Below, piece after piece: positions 42,959 to 50,431 of a stretch of DNA of 64,000 nt (within the stretch, counting starts at the first letter, position 1; the number at the start of each line of letters is the position of its first letter). The DNA is from Candidatus Viridilinea mediisalina. Its GTDB lineage: Bacteria; Chloroflexota; Chloroflexia; Chloroflexales; Chloroflexaceae. The translations under genes and the position numbers were made by a program. The notes under the pieces were generated by a model. That model was not told the origin of the DNA and did not search any database. It worked only from the letters and a program-made list of their open reading frames with translations. The DNA lies in NCBI RefSeq assembly GCF_002532535.1, contig NZ_NQWI01000006.1, forward strand, positions 31,328-95,327, read 5' to 3'.

Positions 42959-42970
42959 GGTGGTGCGAAG

Positions 42971-43570
42971 TTATACGACGTCGTTGCAGAAGCGGCGAAA
43001 TTCGCAGTCTACGCAGATACGTCGTGTTGCGGGTGGGGCTGGCATGGTTTCGTTGCTAATCGCTTGCTGGATGGTTGCGACGCTCTCTGTTACCTGCCGC
43101 CGCAGCGTTGGGCTGATAGCGATGCGCTCGGCCCTCCGAAGGGGGATGAGGTAGAACCAGCCGCTCCGTACCGGCAGCCGCCACATCGCTTCGAGCATCA
43201 GTGCGTAGGCGGTGAGTTGTAGTTTGAAGTGTGGCCCCGGACGCTGTTCGCTGTCTTTGTATTCCACCACCACCACCTCCGCTTGGGGGTGGTTGCGCTG
43301 CGGCGTGATGATGGCAAGGTCAACCCGCCCGCGGAGGCCCAGCTCTGGGCTGTAGATCCGCACGTCAAAGTGGCGTTCGCCCTCCTTTAGTCCGTACGGG
43401 CGCAGCGAGCGCCGCTCTTCGCGCCCCTCTTCCCGTTCGTGCGCCTCTCGTCCGTGCTCCATCAGGTCGGTGACCGGGCGTACCGCTGGCAGGCAGTAGC
43501 GATACCAGACGATGCGTGGGCAGTAGCGCCACTGTTTGAGGTCGGTTACTTCAATTGTTGTTGGCGTCAT
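42971..43570 (-). CDS. cas4: Cas4 exonuclease of the adaptation module
   Basis: A 199-residue RecB-like protein. Near the N-terminus is LKQWRYCPRIVWYRYC, then the nuclease residues Asp84 (GRVDLAI) and Glu103/Lys105 (VVVVEYKD), and the C-terminal cysteines 186, 189 and 195 (ICVDCEFRRFC), which with Cys17 would bind an Fe-S cluster. Cas4 trims prespacer ends and helps select PAM and orientation before Cas1-Cas2 integration. I start at the ATG at 43570 (GAGGAG just upstream), overlapping cas2 by 20 nt, so coupling is likely. It is the last gene of the leftward cas operon and abuts the leader. Confidence 0.93.
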   Translation of the reverse strand: MTPTTIEVTDLKQWRYCPRIVWYRYCLPAVRPVTDLMEHGREAHEREEGREERRSLRPYGLKEGERHFDVRIYSPELGLRGRVDLAIITPQRNHPQAEVVVVEYKDSEQRPGPHFKLQLTAYALMLEAMWRLPVRSGWFYLIPLRRAERIAISPTLRRQVTESVATIQQAISNETMPAPPATRRICVDCEFRRFCNDVV

Positions 43571-43820
43571 CAACTCCTCGCTGCTCCAAGACGCGCCGTC
43601 CATTCCAACTCTTCTCGTCGAGCGGGAAGAGTTGGATGTTTGCGCTGCGCCGCCGCACCCGTCGCTCGATCTCTTGGAAGAGCGCCCGTTGGTGGGTGCG
43701 GCTCAGGTTGCCGACGAAGGCGCTGTATTGGACGCGCTGGAGGCCGTAGTCGAGGCACGCATCGGCCACTTTTTGGCGCGTTCCGTCGTGCGGGATGTCG
43801 TAGATGAGCAGGCATTGCAT
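43551..43820 (-). CDS. cas2: Cas2
   Basis: An 89-residue protein of normal Cas2 length, with a ferredoxin-like fold start (MQCLLIYDIPHDGTRQKVA) and the metal-binding Asp8 in YDIP. It forms the dimeric bridge between two Cas1 dimers in the spacer integrase. The start at 43820 is 2 nt after the cas1 stop, so the longer frame that begins inside cas1 is rejected. The end overlaps cas4. Confidence 0.95.
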   Translation of the reverse strand: MQCLLIYDIPHDGTRQKVADACLDYGLQRVQYSAFVGNLSRTHQRALFQEIERRVRRRSANIQLFPLDEKSWNGRRVLEQRGVDDANNN

Positions 43821-43822
43821 GG

Positions 43823-44836
43823 CTACCACCCCATGACGAAGGGGGTGTACTCTTCGCGTTCGCCGCGTACGAAGGTGGCGATGTGGCGCGCTTGACACTG
43901 CAAGATGTGGCGCAGGGGCTGGCGCTTACCTTCGTAGGCTTCGGCAGACTCAAGCCGCTCTAGAACCTTCTCGACGATGCGTTCGCGTGTCGCTGCCACG
44001 AGCCAACCCCGCTCGTCACGCTCGATGCTCCAGCCTCGGTTGATCTGGCCGAGCAGTGTGCGATCTACCACCGCCTGGCGAAACTCTTCGATCAGATCGA
44101 GCACGAGGCTGGGTTTGCCAGGCCGGTCGGCATGCAACAGGCCCGCATAGGGGTCAAGCCCCGCCAAGACCAAGGCATGCTCGACTTGGCCATAGAGAAC
44201 GCCATAGCCATAGTTGAGCACTTGGTTGAAGGGGTCGCTGGCGCCGCGTGTCTCGCGGCCCGGCCAGGCCAGTTCGCTCGGTACCAACGCCGCCAATGCG
44301 CCCCAGTAGCGGGCAGCATAACGCCCCTCAATACCCATCAGTTGCTCACGCAGCTCATCAACACAACCCCCGCGCAGATTGCGTATCGCTTGTAGGCTGT
44401 CTACCACCTCGCTGGCCACCAGCATAAAACTGTCGTACAACTCGGGTGCCGCCTCTTTGCGATATTTGGCGATGTAGCGCAAAAGATTGGCCTGATTCTG
44501 CAACTTCCCGAGCGTAAAACCCTGCGCCAGCGCCACCCCCGGCGGCCCATCGTAGGCGCGCAACTGCGCCCGTCGCGTTAAGACCGTCCCGGTCAGCCCG
44601 GCACTGTAGAGGCTGGAATGAGGCGTCCCATTCGAGCTAATAAAATGAATAGGAATGCCCTCTTCGGAACATGCACGAATGGCATCACTACTAATACCCA
44701 CCCCGCCACCATTGACAATCACCTGTTGCAGATGCAAGAGTGGCACCTCTTGCAAACGTGTCTTCTCCTTATTTACGCGCAAACGGCCCTGGTGCTTGGC
44801 GATGAAGGCACCCTTTTCTTGTACAAAGAGATGCAT
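43823..44836 (-). CDS. cas1: Cas1 spacer integrase
   Basis: A 337-residue Cas1. The metal-binding residues are present: Glu170 (GIEGRYAARYW), His235 (LLHADRPGKPSL) and the acidic pair near 247-250 (LDLIEEFR). The N-terminal beta domain begins MHLFVQEKGAFIAKHQGRL. The ATG at 44836 has AAAGGAG 8 nt upstream; the longer frame would translate a palindromic repeat and is rejected. With Cas2 and Cas4 it inserts new spacers at the leader end of the array. It is the only cas1 in the window, so it must supply spacers for both effector systems here. Confidence 0.96.
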   Translation of the reverse strand: MHLFVQEKGAFIAKHQGRLRVNKEKTRLQEVPLLHLQQVIVNGGGVGISSDAIRACSEEGIPIHFISSNGTPHSSLYSAGLTGTVLTRRAQLRAYDGPPGVALAQGFTLGKLQNQANLLRYIAKYRKEAAPELYDSFMLVASEVVDSLQAIRNLRGGCVDELREQLMGIEGRYAARYWGALAALVPSELAWPGRETRGASDPFNQVLNYGYGVLYGQVEHALVLAGLDPYAGLLHADRPGKPSLVLDLIEEFRQAVVDRTLLGQINRGWSIERDERGWLVAATRERIVEKVLERLESAEAYEGKRQPLRHILQCQARHIATFVRGEREEYTPFVMGW

Positions 44837-44883
44837 GTGATCTTTCTCCTTTGTTGCAGGCCATGAAGCCCCTGGTGGGGGTT

Positions 44884-45035
44884 TGGGGGAGGCTTCGCCT
44901 CCCCCAAAAAACTCTTTTTCTCTCAATTTAAGTCAAGTCCCCGGAGGGGGTTTGGGGGAGGCTTCGCCTCCCCCAAAAAAGCGGGCTTGGGGCGTAGCCC
45001 CCGGAGGGGGGTTGGGGGAGGCTTCGCCTCCCCCA
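44884..45035. repeat. Three tandem copies of a GGGGGAGGC palindrome between cas6 and cas1
   Basis: Perfect palindromes with arms TGGGGGAGGC (or its complement) around TTCG occur at 44884-44906, 44953-44975 and 45013-45035, each preceded by a GGAGGGGG-type tract and followed by A-runs. They fill most of the 332-bp cas6-cas1 gap together with the hairpin at 45050. Confidence 0.8.
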
Positions 45036-45049
45036 AAAAAACTCTTTTT

Positions 45050-45084
45050 GTTTCGTTTTGGCGGCGAAGCCGCCAAAACGAAAC
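45050..45084. repeat. Perfect hairpin, GGCGGC-core family, copy 4
   Basis: Arms GTTTCGTTTTGGCGGC and complement (16 bp) around the loop GAA. The outer arm is unlike those of copies 1-3 yet still fully complementary. Confidence 0.75.
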
Positions 45085-45168
45085 AAAAAATGGGGTTTGG
45101 GGCGCAGCCCCCGCCCTGCCGCAGGCAATGTAATGTAAAAAGACAAATTGGTAAGGTGCATCCAAACG

Positions 45169-46128
45169 TTATACGACGCTGTACCAGCCGTCGCCTTTGA
45201 CGGCGTTTTTGCCAACATGCACTAGGCTGCCCCAGGCCAAGAGTTCGCGTAGCGGGCCAAGGTCGCCCGCAAAGGTCGCTTGGCCCACCAGCCCGCCAAT
45301 GGGCGTGCGTCGTCCTTGACGCTGGCTCATGCTTACGACGTCAATCCAGCGGGTGCGATCATCAACCACGCGCACCCCTTCGGCTACTGCGAGCAGGCCG
45401 CGAAAGTCAATGTCTAGCGGCCCCTCGCCATAGGCGATGGTCAGATCGTCGAGACGGCGCATGAGCCGTTGCAGCAGCGGACGCAGCGCGATGCGCTTGA
45501 GCAGCCGATCCTGTTCGATCAGGCGCAGTGGTGTGTGGAAGCGCAAGGTGATCTGATCGCTCGGCAACGTTGCCGCAAACTGCGCGACCGTTTGGTTATC
45601 AATGGGCAGTGCGGGCTGCTCGACGATGCCGCTCTCTGCGCTGTAGAGCGTTTGACGCGCTCCGCTGAGCGGATCGAGGGCGGCAATCTCCGCAAGGCGC
45701 AGTCGTCCGCGCTGACCACCCAGTTGCGCCAGGCGCGTCCCTAGGCCATGCTCTTCGAGTGCGTGGGCGGCCATGATCACATAGGGGTAGAAAGCGGTCG
45801 CTGAGCCAAAGAGCGCCAGCCCAAACTGGAATTGCTCGCCGGACGCATAGGTGCGCGCCCCGTCGCGGGGGGGCCGCGTGACATACGGGCGCGGGCGCTG
45901 CTCGCCGCCCTTCTGCTGCTCATCGCGCAGCGGAGCGAGCAATGCTGCCACTGGGCAGGCGTGGAAGAGTGGGCATGCTGAACATGTCGGTGCCTCCTTG
46001 TTGACACAAAAGCGCCCCCAGAGCGCCCCCGCAATGGCCCCGCGTACCGCCGAGCCGCTCTGCTCGCCGAGGGCCAACGGGGTCTGTGCGGTCGCAGTAA
46101 AGATGAGGTGGTGGGTGATGAGGTTCAT
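45169..46128 (-). CDS. cas6: Cas6 pre-crRNA endoribonuclease
   Basis: A 319-residue RAMP protein. The C-terminal domain ends with the glycine-rich segment GGLVGQATFAGDLGPLRELL and GKNAVKGDGWYSV, typical of the Cas6 C-terminal family. Four cysteines near the N-terminus (41, 49, 52, 58; CSACPLFHAC) may bind a metal, as in some Chloroflexota Cas6 proteins; this is inference. It should cut each repeat at the base of its stem-loop, giving crRNAs with the 5' handle ACUGAAAC. It is the only cas6 in the window, so both type I-B and type III-B effectors probably depend on it. GGAG lies 8 nt before the ATG. Confidence 0.88.
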   Translation of the reverse strand: MNLITHHLIFTATAQTPLALGEQSGSAVRGAIAGALWGRFCVNKEAPTCSACPLFHACPVAALLAPLRDEQQKGGEQRPRPYVTRPPRDGARTYASGEQFQFGLALFGSATAFYPYVIMAAHALEEHGLGTRLAQLGGQRGRLRLAEIAALDPLSGARQTLYSAESGIVEQPALPIDNQTVAQFAATLPSDQITLRFHTPLRLIEQDRLLKRIALRPLLQRLMRRLDDLTIAYGEGPLDIDFRGLLAVAEGVRVVDDRTRWIDVVSMSQRQGRRTPIGGLVGQATFAGDLGPLRELLAWGSLVHVGKNAVKGDGWYSVV

Positions 46129-46144
46129 TGGTGGAGCTCCATTT

Positions 46145-46173
46145 CAGATTGTAGATTGCAGATTGTAGATTGT
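46145..46173. repeat. Short heptamer tandem repeat in the cas3-cas6 gap
   Basis: About four units of CAGATTG/TAGATTG, the reverse complement of the heptamer at 4001-4108, within the 54-bp gap between the cas3 stop and the cas6 start. Confidence 0.8.
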
Positions 46174-46182
46174 TGTTTTGAT

Positions 46183-48597
46183 CTAATCCCAGTCTTTGTC
46201 ACGCGCTTCTGCGTCAAATTGTACCCCTAGATCATCATCGTAGACCACATCTATGATCCAAGCTCTCCGCCTACCGTGAGTTTCCGCTTTGCGGAGCTTG
46301 CCCTGGTTACGCAAGATCGCAAACTTCTGCTTGCTGATGCTTACGAGGAAGTTGTTGGCTTCAATAAAGCGATCCTGCATGAGCAGATTGATGTATTGCT
46401 GCTCAAAAGCGCTTGGAATGACCTCAACGCCGTCGAAGAGTTGCTCAAAGGCCTCTTCCTTCTGGGCATCACTGCGAAAGGGCAGCAGATCGCGCACAAT
46501 CGTTGTTGCTTGCTCGGCGACACGCTCATATTCTTCGTTCCACGCCTGCCACAGTTGGCTGTCGGCGTAGATCGCGTCAAGCCATCCATTGATGGCCGCT
46601 TCATCCACTAGCTCACCGTCGTGCTGCTCGAGCTCCGCCAAGGTGACGCGCACAATATGGCCCGCCTGCTCCGCGTCCCTGCTACGCCCATAGACGCCCT
46701 GGCCGTCGGTTGGTTCGCGGAAGACATGCACGGGGCAGATGCCCTTTTTGCCGCTGCGGTTGACGCGCCCAAAGCGTTGCAAGAGGGCTTCTAGCGGCGC
46801 AGGATCGCTATAGATGGTGTCGAGATCGAGGTTGAGGCTCACTTCAACCACTTGGGTGGCGACGAGTGCCAAGGGTTTGCGTGCTGCTGGCGCAACTCCA
46901 ACTCCGCAACGCTCCCGGATGGCCTGTTCGCGCTGGTTGCGGTCACCAAAGGTGTAGCGGCTATGAATGAGTACGACCTGTTCGCTGGTCAAGCCTACTG
47001 CCAACAGTGCTGTATGCAGCCCTTGCGCCCGCGCTACCGTATTGGCACACACGAGAACCTGTTTACCCGCTTGTACCTCACGGACAATCGCTGCTGGCCC
47101 GTCGGTCAGCAGTTCACCATCGAGTAGGTGTAGGCGATGGCGACAGAATTGGGCAAAGAGCGCTTGCTCGGCCTGAATGATCACCGGGTTATCTAGCGCC
47201 TGCACCAGCCGCTCACGGATGAGCGTGGGGAAGGTGGCCGACATGACGAAGAAGCGGGCCTGGTACTGCTCGCGCAAATAGTGAATCATGGTCATGATCA
47301 GTGCCAAACGCGCCGGATCGTAGGCATGAATTTCGTCAAAGATAAACGCGGCATAGGCGTAGTCGCTCAACATGGCCTCAAAGCCGCGCAGTTGAAAGAG
47401 CGCCTTGAGCATCTGGTAGGGGCTGAAGACCTTGATCGGGCGGGCGTGCAGCATGTTCAGGTTCTGCTCCCACTGGGCCGCTGTGCTCGCCGTGGCTGCC
47501 CAAGCATCCGCTTCCAGCAGGCGTGCATGCAGCGCCTGGAGCGCCCGCCCATGCTGCAAGCCGACCGCATCCCTGCCAAAGCCGGTCTGCGGGGCACGCA
47601 GCCGATCAAACATCGCATTCATGCTGGCCTGGTAGGGCAGTGCGTAGAAGAGGCGCGCCACCGGCTGCTGTCCGGCACCAAGGGCCCAATAGAGCGCCGC
47701 TTCGGTCTTGCCGCTGCCCGTTGGCGCACTGAGCAGCACCGATTGGCCTGCTGCCGCCGCACTCGCTCCCTGGTGGCGGTAGGGGGCCAATGTTGGCTCA
47801 TGTACGCGCAGTGGGGCCAAAATGCGATCGGCAAACTGCTGCCAATGTTCCTGCACTGGCGAGGGCATACATGCGAGATGGGCCGAGGCCATATGATCGG
47901 CACTGGTGGTGAGACCGCGCAGGATGATGCCCAACATGCGTTGGCTGACCGGGGCCAGTGGCAGGTCGTCGAGCCAATCGTCGTAGACATAGAGCCAGCG
48001 CCGCACCCGTTGCACCCCTTCCTCTTGCACCAAACGCAACGCCTGCGCCTCGTCTGGCAGCGCGATGGGCTGCACCACAGCTTTGGGCAAGCCCAGCGCA
48101 TCACGCCAGGCCATGGCGCACTCCGCCAGCCAGCGCCAGAGCTGGCTCAGGGTTGGCGCATCCAGTTCAGCCAACAAGGGCTCCAAAGGATCATCATCGA
48201 GGTCGGGATAGGTTTGCTGAATCACATCAGCATCGCGGTGGTGCGAGACAATCGCCGCCACAACACTACGCGCCTCATCATCATCAAAACCGTGGGACAG
48301 CCAGGCCAACAACGCCAGCGACAAGACCTCATGGCGCTGCCGCCAGGCGGGCCCGCCGCGCAGCCGTGCCTGAAAGCCATGAGCCGCTTTACCAGCATCG
48401 TGCAGCAAGCAGGCCCAAAAGAGGCAGTGCCAAAGCCGAGGCAGAGCGACAAGAGCGGGCAGCGCGGGCCGTAGGCGGTACAACTCGGCCAACTTGACCA
48501 GTACCGCCCACGTATGCTCGGCCAGACTCTCGCCGCCATACTTGACGCTCTTCGCCTTCAGGCCATCCACCCAATCAGGCCAGACTGAGGGCTTCAT
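46183..48597 (-). CDS. cas3: Cas3 HD nuclease-helicase of the type I-B system
   Basis: An 804-residue fused HD-helicase. The HD domain shows His28 (AEHTW), His66-Asp67 (LLHDAGK) and His119-His120 with Asp122 (SHHRDAD). The SF2 helicase has Walker A APTGSGKT (291-298), a DEIH box (421-424), the SAT motif (MSATFP), and motifs V-VI (VVEVSLNLDLD, LQRFGRVNRSG). All nuclease and helicase motifs are present. It is recruited by the DNA-bound Cascade to unwind and degrade target DNA. I use the ATG at 48597; its 23-nt overlap with cas5 indicates coupling, and the longer frame lies wholly inside cas5. Confidence 0.95.
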   Translation of the reverse strand: MKPSVWPDWVDGLKAKSVKYGGESLAEHTWAVLVKLAELYRLRPALPALVALPRLWHCLFWACLLHDAGKAAHGFQARLRGGPAWRQRHEVLSLALLAWLSHGFDDDEARSVVAAIVSHHRDADVIQQTYPDLDDDPLEPLLAELDAPTLSQLWRWLAECAMAWRDALGLPKAVVQPIALPDEAQALRLVQEEGVQRVRRWLYVYDDWLDDLPLAPVSQRMLGIILRGLTTSADHMASAHLACMPSPVQEHWQQFADRILAPLRVHEPTLAPYRHQGASAAAAGQSVLLSAPTGSGKTEAALYWALGAGQQPVARLFYALPYQASMNAMFDRLRAPQTGFGRDAVGLQHGRALQALHARLLEADAWAATASTAAQWEQNLNMLHARPIKVFSPYQMLKALFQLRGFEAMLSDYAYAAFIFDEIHAYDPARLALIMTMIHYLREQYQARFFVMSATFPTLIRERLVQALDNPVIIQAEQALFAQFCRHRLHLLDGELLTDGPAAIVREVQAGKQVLVCANTVARAQGLHTALLAVGLTSEQVVLIHSRYTFGDRNQREQAIRERCGVGVAPAARKPLALVATQVVEVSLNLDLDTIYSDPAPLEALLQRFGRVNRSGKKGICPVHVFREPTDGQGVYGRSRDAEQAGHIVRVTLAELEQHDGELVDEAAINGWLDAIYADSQLWQAWNEEYERVAEQATTIVRDLLPFRSDAQKEEAFEQLFDGVEVIPSAFEQQYINLLMQDRFIEANNFLVSISKQKFAILRNQGKLRKAETHGRRRAWIIDVVYDDDLGVQFDAEARDKDWD

Positions 48598-49318
48598 CCT
48601 CTGCTCCCGTAAAGCTGTGGAACCAAAGGCCCAGCGGAACACCTTTGCTCTGCATTGCACGCGGATCGGCCCAGAAACGTGGCTGTTCCGCCGCACCAAA
48701 CTGCTTGAAGTCGCGGCTGCGTACCCGCTGTTGCAGCAGCAGGTAGCGAGCAAAGGATGGCTGCCGCTGCTGCTCATAGTCGAGCCAGCGCGGCATCAGC
48801 GCCACAACCCCCACCGCCGTCTGCGTAGCCACGCGGTAGGGCAAGAGCGTATGCTCAAAATAGACCTCTGGGCGCTGCTCAAGTTCAACCACCTCCACAC
48901 GAGTGTAGCATGCCAGGTCTTGTGAACGCCCCAACAGCACCGGGTAGCGCGGATGGCGAAAATGCTCCACCCAATCTGGCCGGTTGAGGTAGAGCACCAA
49001 GCGTGGATGCAGCAAAATCTGGCGCGTCAAGGGATTCACATTGCCCTCGATCACCTTGGGCAGCTTTGTTCCTGGCAACTTCCCCGTTGCGGCGGTGAGG
49101 ACGTGGATATGCTCCAGATCCTCACCGATCCCTTGGGCCGTAAAGTGGTAGGCAAACTGTAGACCTTCAGGCGCAACCCACTCGCCCATGACACTACAAA
49201 TATGCCCGTAGATCGTCGCTGGCGGCGGCAACGGAAAACTCGGATGGACACTCAACATGAAGTGTGGGTAACGAAAGGATGTCGTTGTCCCTTCGAGTAC
49301 AACTTTTAACACACGCAT
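48575..49318 (-). CDS. cas5: Cas5 (type I-B Cascade subunit)
   Basis: A 247-residue RAMP protein starting MRVLKVVLEGTTTSFRYP, with the LPPPATIYGHICSVMGEW segment (about 29-46) found in type I-B Cas5 proteins of the Cas5t/Cas5h groups. Cas5 binds the 5' handle of the crRNA and contacts Cas8 and Cas7. Two adjacent ATGs exist (49321 and 49318); AGGAGG favours the second by spacing. The gene begins about 10 nt after the cas7 stop. The longer reading frame from 49636 is arginine-rich translation of cas7 and is rejected. Confidence 0.9.
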   Translation of the reverse strand: MRVLKVVLEGTTTSFRYPHFMLSVHPSFPLPPPATIYGHICSVMGEWVAPEGLQFAYHFTAQGIGEDLEHIHVLTAATGKLPGTKLPKVIEGNVNPLTRQILLHPRLVLYLNRPDWVEHFRHPRYPVLLGRSQDLACYTRVEVVELEQRPEVYFEHTLLPYRVATQTAVGVVALMPRWLDYEQQRQPSFARYLLLQQRVRSRDFKQFGAAEQPRFWADPRAMQSKGVPLGLWFHSFTGAEDEALSLA

Positions 49319-49328
49319 CATGCTCCTC

Positions 49329-50429
49329 CTAGTCGAGCCAACGCGGATTGGCTGCAAAGCCCGCAACCAACTGCTGGAACAGTTCACGCGGATGGCCGAT
49401 CTGGATGAGCGCCGGGTGGTCGGGATGCTCGGCCTGCAACGCTTGGTTGTAGCTCGCTGCGAACTGCTCAAACGCAGCCCGCTCCGCGTCAAGGTAGCCC
49501 TGCACCCAGCCCACATAGACCGGCGAGAGCAGACCGTCACGGTAGACGCGCAGCGCCTCTTCCAGCGCCTTCGCTTTGATCTCAGGCTGCCCAACCCGAT
49601 TCGCCCCCACCGCATGGTGGAAGATATGGTTGCCACCCTTGGTGACCGCCAGCAGCACCAACGCCGGACTCACATCGGTATAGTGCAGCGTCTGCTTTGC
49701 GCCGCCCTCAAGCTGGGCCATGCCCTCAAAGAGCGCCTGCACACGGGCGACACGCTGCGCCTGCGGCAAACGAAAGGACTTCTCCGCCTCCAGATGCTCA
49801 CACCCCTCCAGCGCCTCAGCCAACTTCATGCGCACATCATCCAAATTACGGAAGCCCGTCTTGTTGCGGTAGGAGAAGGTGCCACACGCCTGTAGATTGA
49901 GCGAAAAGAGCCCCTTCAGCGTCGCCCGGTAAAACTGATGCTCGTGGGGCACCGGATTGCCCTCGTGGCGCGACATCGTACCAAAATCGTTCGTTGGCGT
50001 AACGGGTGCCAGCGAGACCAGCGTACTCACACGGAAAGGCGCAACGCGGGTAATCGTATCGGTCGTCTCCGTCTCACCAGCGCGCGAAGTATCCGCCGCC
50101 CGCAGCGCCTTCGCCGTCTCACGCTTCGAGGGCGCACGCATATAGCCAAAGAGATCATCATCCCAATAGAGCAGCGGATTGGCATCGGTATAGGCAACCT
50201 TCTCTTCACGATAGATCGGCGCCGCCTGCCAACCCGCCACCCGCGTCTCCAGCGTGGTACGCAGCCAATAGCGCAACGCCTGCGCCGAGACATAGGGGTA
50301 GGCGCCCTCTTTGGTCTTAATCACCTTCACCCCTACCGTATTATCCTCACGCTCACCGGGGATCGAACCAAGATTGTTGAGTGCCGCAGCGGGCGCATCG
50401 ATCAGCAAGAGGCCAGTTACGAAAGCCAT
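49329..50429 (-). CDS. cas7: Cas7 (Cst2/DevR family, type I-B backbone)
   Basis: A 366-residue protein. FVTGLLLIDAPAAALNNLGS at the N-terminus and VKVIKTKEGAYPYVSAQALR (about 34-53) are typical of the Cst2/DevR family, the crRNA-binding backbone of type I-B Cascade. The region FRVSTLVSLAPVTPTNDFGTMSR (about 132-154) matches the conserved central segment. The start is 2 nt after the cas8b1 stop and the stop is just ahead of cas5, so these subunits are made together. It should polymerise along the spacer part of the crRNA. Confidence 0.9.
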   Translation of the reverse strand: MAFVTGLLLIDAPAAALNNLGSIPGEREDNTVGVKVIKTKEGAYPYVSAQALRYWLRTTLETRVAGWQAAPIYREEKVAYTDANPLLYWDDDLFGYMRAPSKRETAKALRAADTSRAGETETTDTITRVAPFRVSTLVSLAPVTPTNDFGTMSRHEGNPVPHEHQFYRATLKGLFSLNLQACGTFSYRNKTGFRNLDDVRMKLAEALEGCEHLEAEKSFRLPQAQRVARVQALFEGMAQLEGGAKQTLHYTDVSPALVLLAVTKGGNHIFHHAVGANRVGQPEIKAKALEEALRVYRDGLLSPVYVGWVQGYLDAERAAFEQFAASYNQALQAEHPDHPALIQIGHPRELFQQLVAGFAANPRWLD

Positions 50430-50431
50430 GT

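Larger units (their letters stand above)
42552..42970 (-). promoter_or_regulatory. CRISPR leader region
   Basis: The 419 bp between the cas4 stop and the first (youngest) repeat hold no gene. On the minus strand the part nearest cas4 carries two perfect hairpins (42908-42958 and 42859-42895), followed by an AT-rich tract (about 42700-42770) and then the promoter at 42634-42661, about 85 nt from the repeat. The base touching the first repeat is C on the + strand, the same as in the youngest block of 35 repeats. No T-run follows the hairpins in the cas direction, so read-through from cas4 into the array is possible. Confidence 0.8.

Noticed and set aside
44860..45218. Small ORFs with GEASPPPKK repeats near cas1
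   Set aside because: Translations of the palindromic GGGGGAGGC repeats.
47281..48474. 397-residue + strand ORF opposite cas3
   Set aside because: An antisense shadow of cas3 in GC-rich sequence, with no recognisable domain and an unnatural composition.
48598..48777. 60-residue N-terminal extension of Cas3
   Set aside because: It overlaps cas5 coding sequence and has no Cas3 similarity; the HD domain begins shortly after the ATG at 48597.
49322..49636. 106-residue N-terminal extension of Cas5
   Set aside because: It lies inside cas7 in another frame, is arginine/serine-rich without family similarity, and a good start with AGGAGG exists at 49318/49321.
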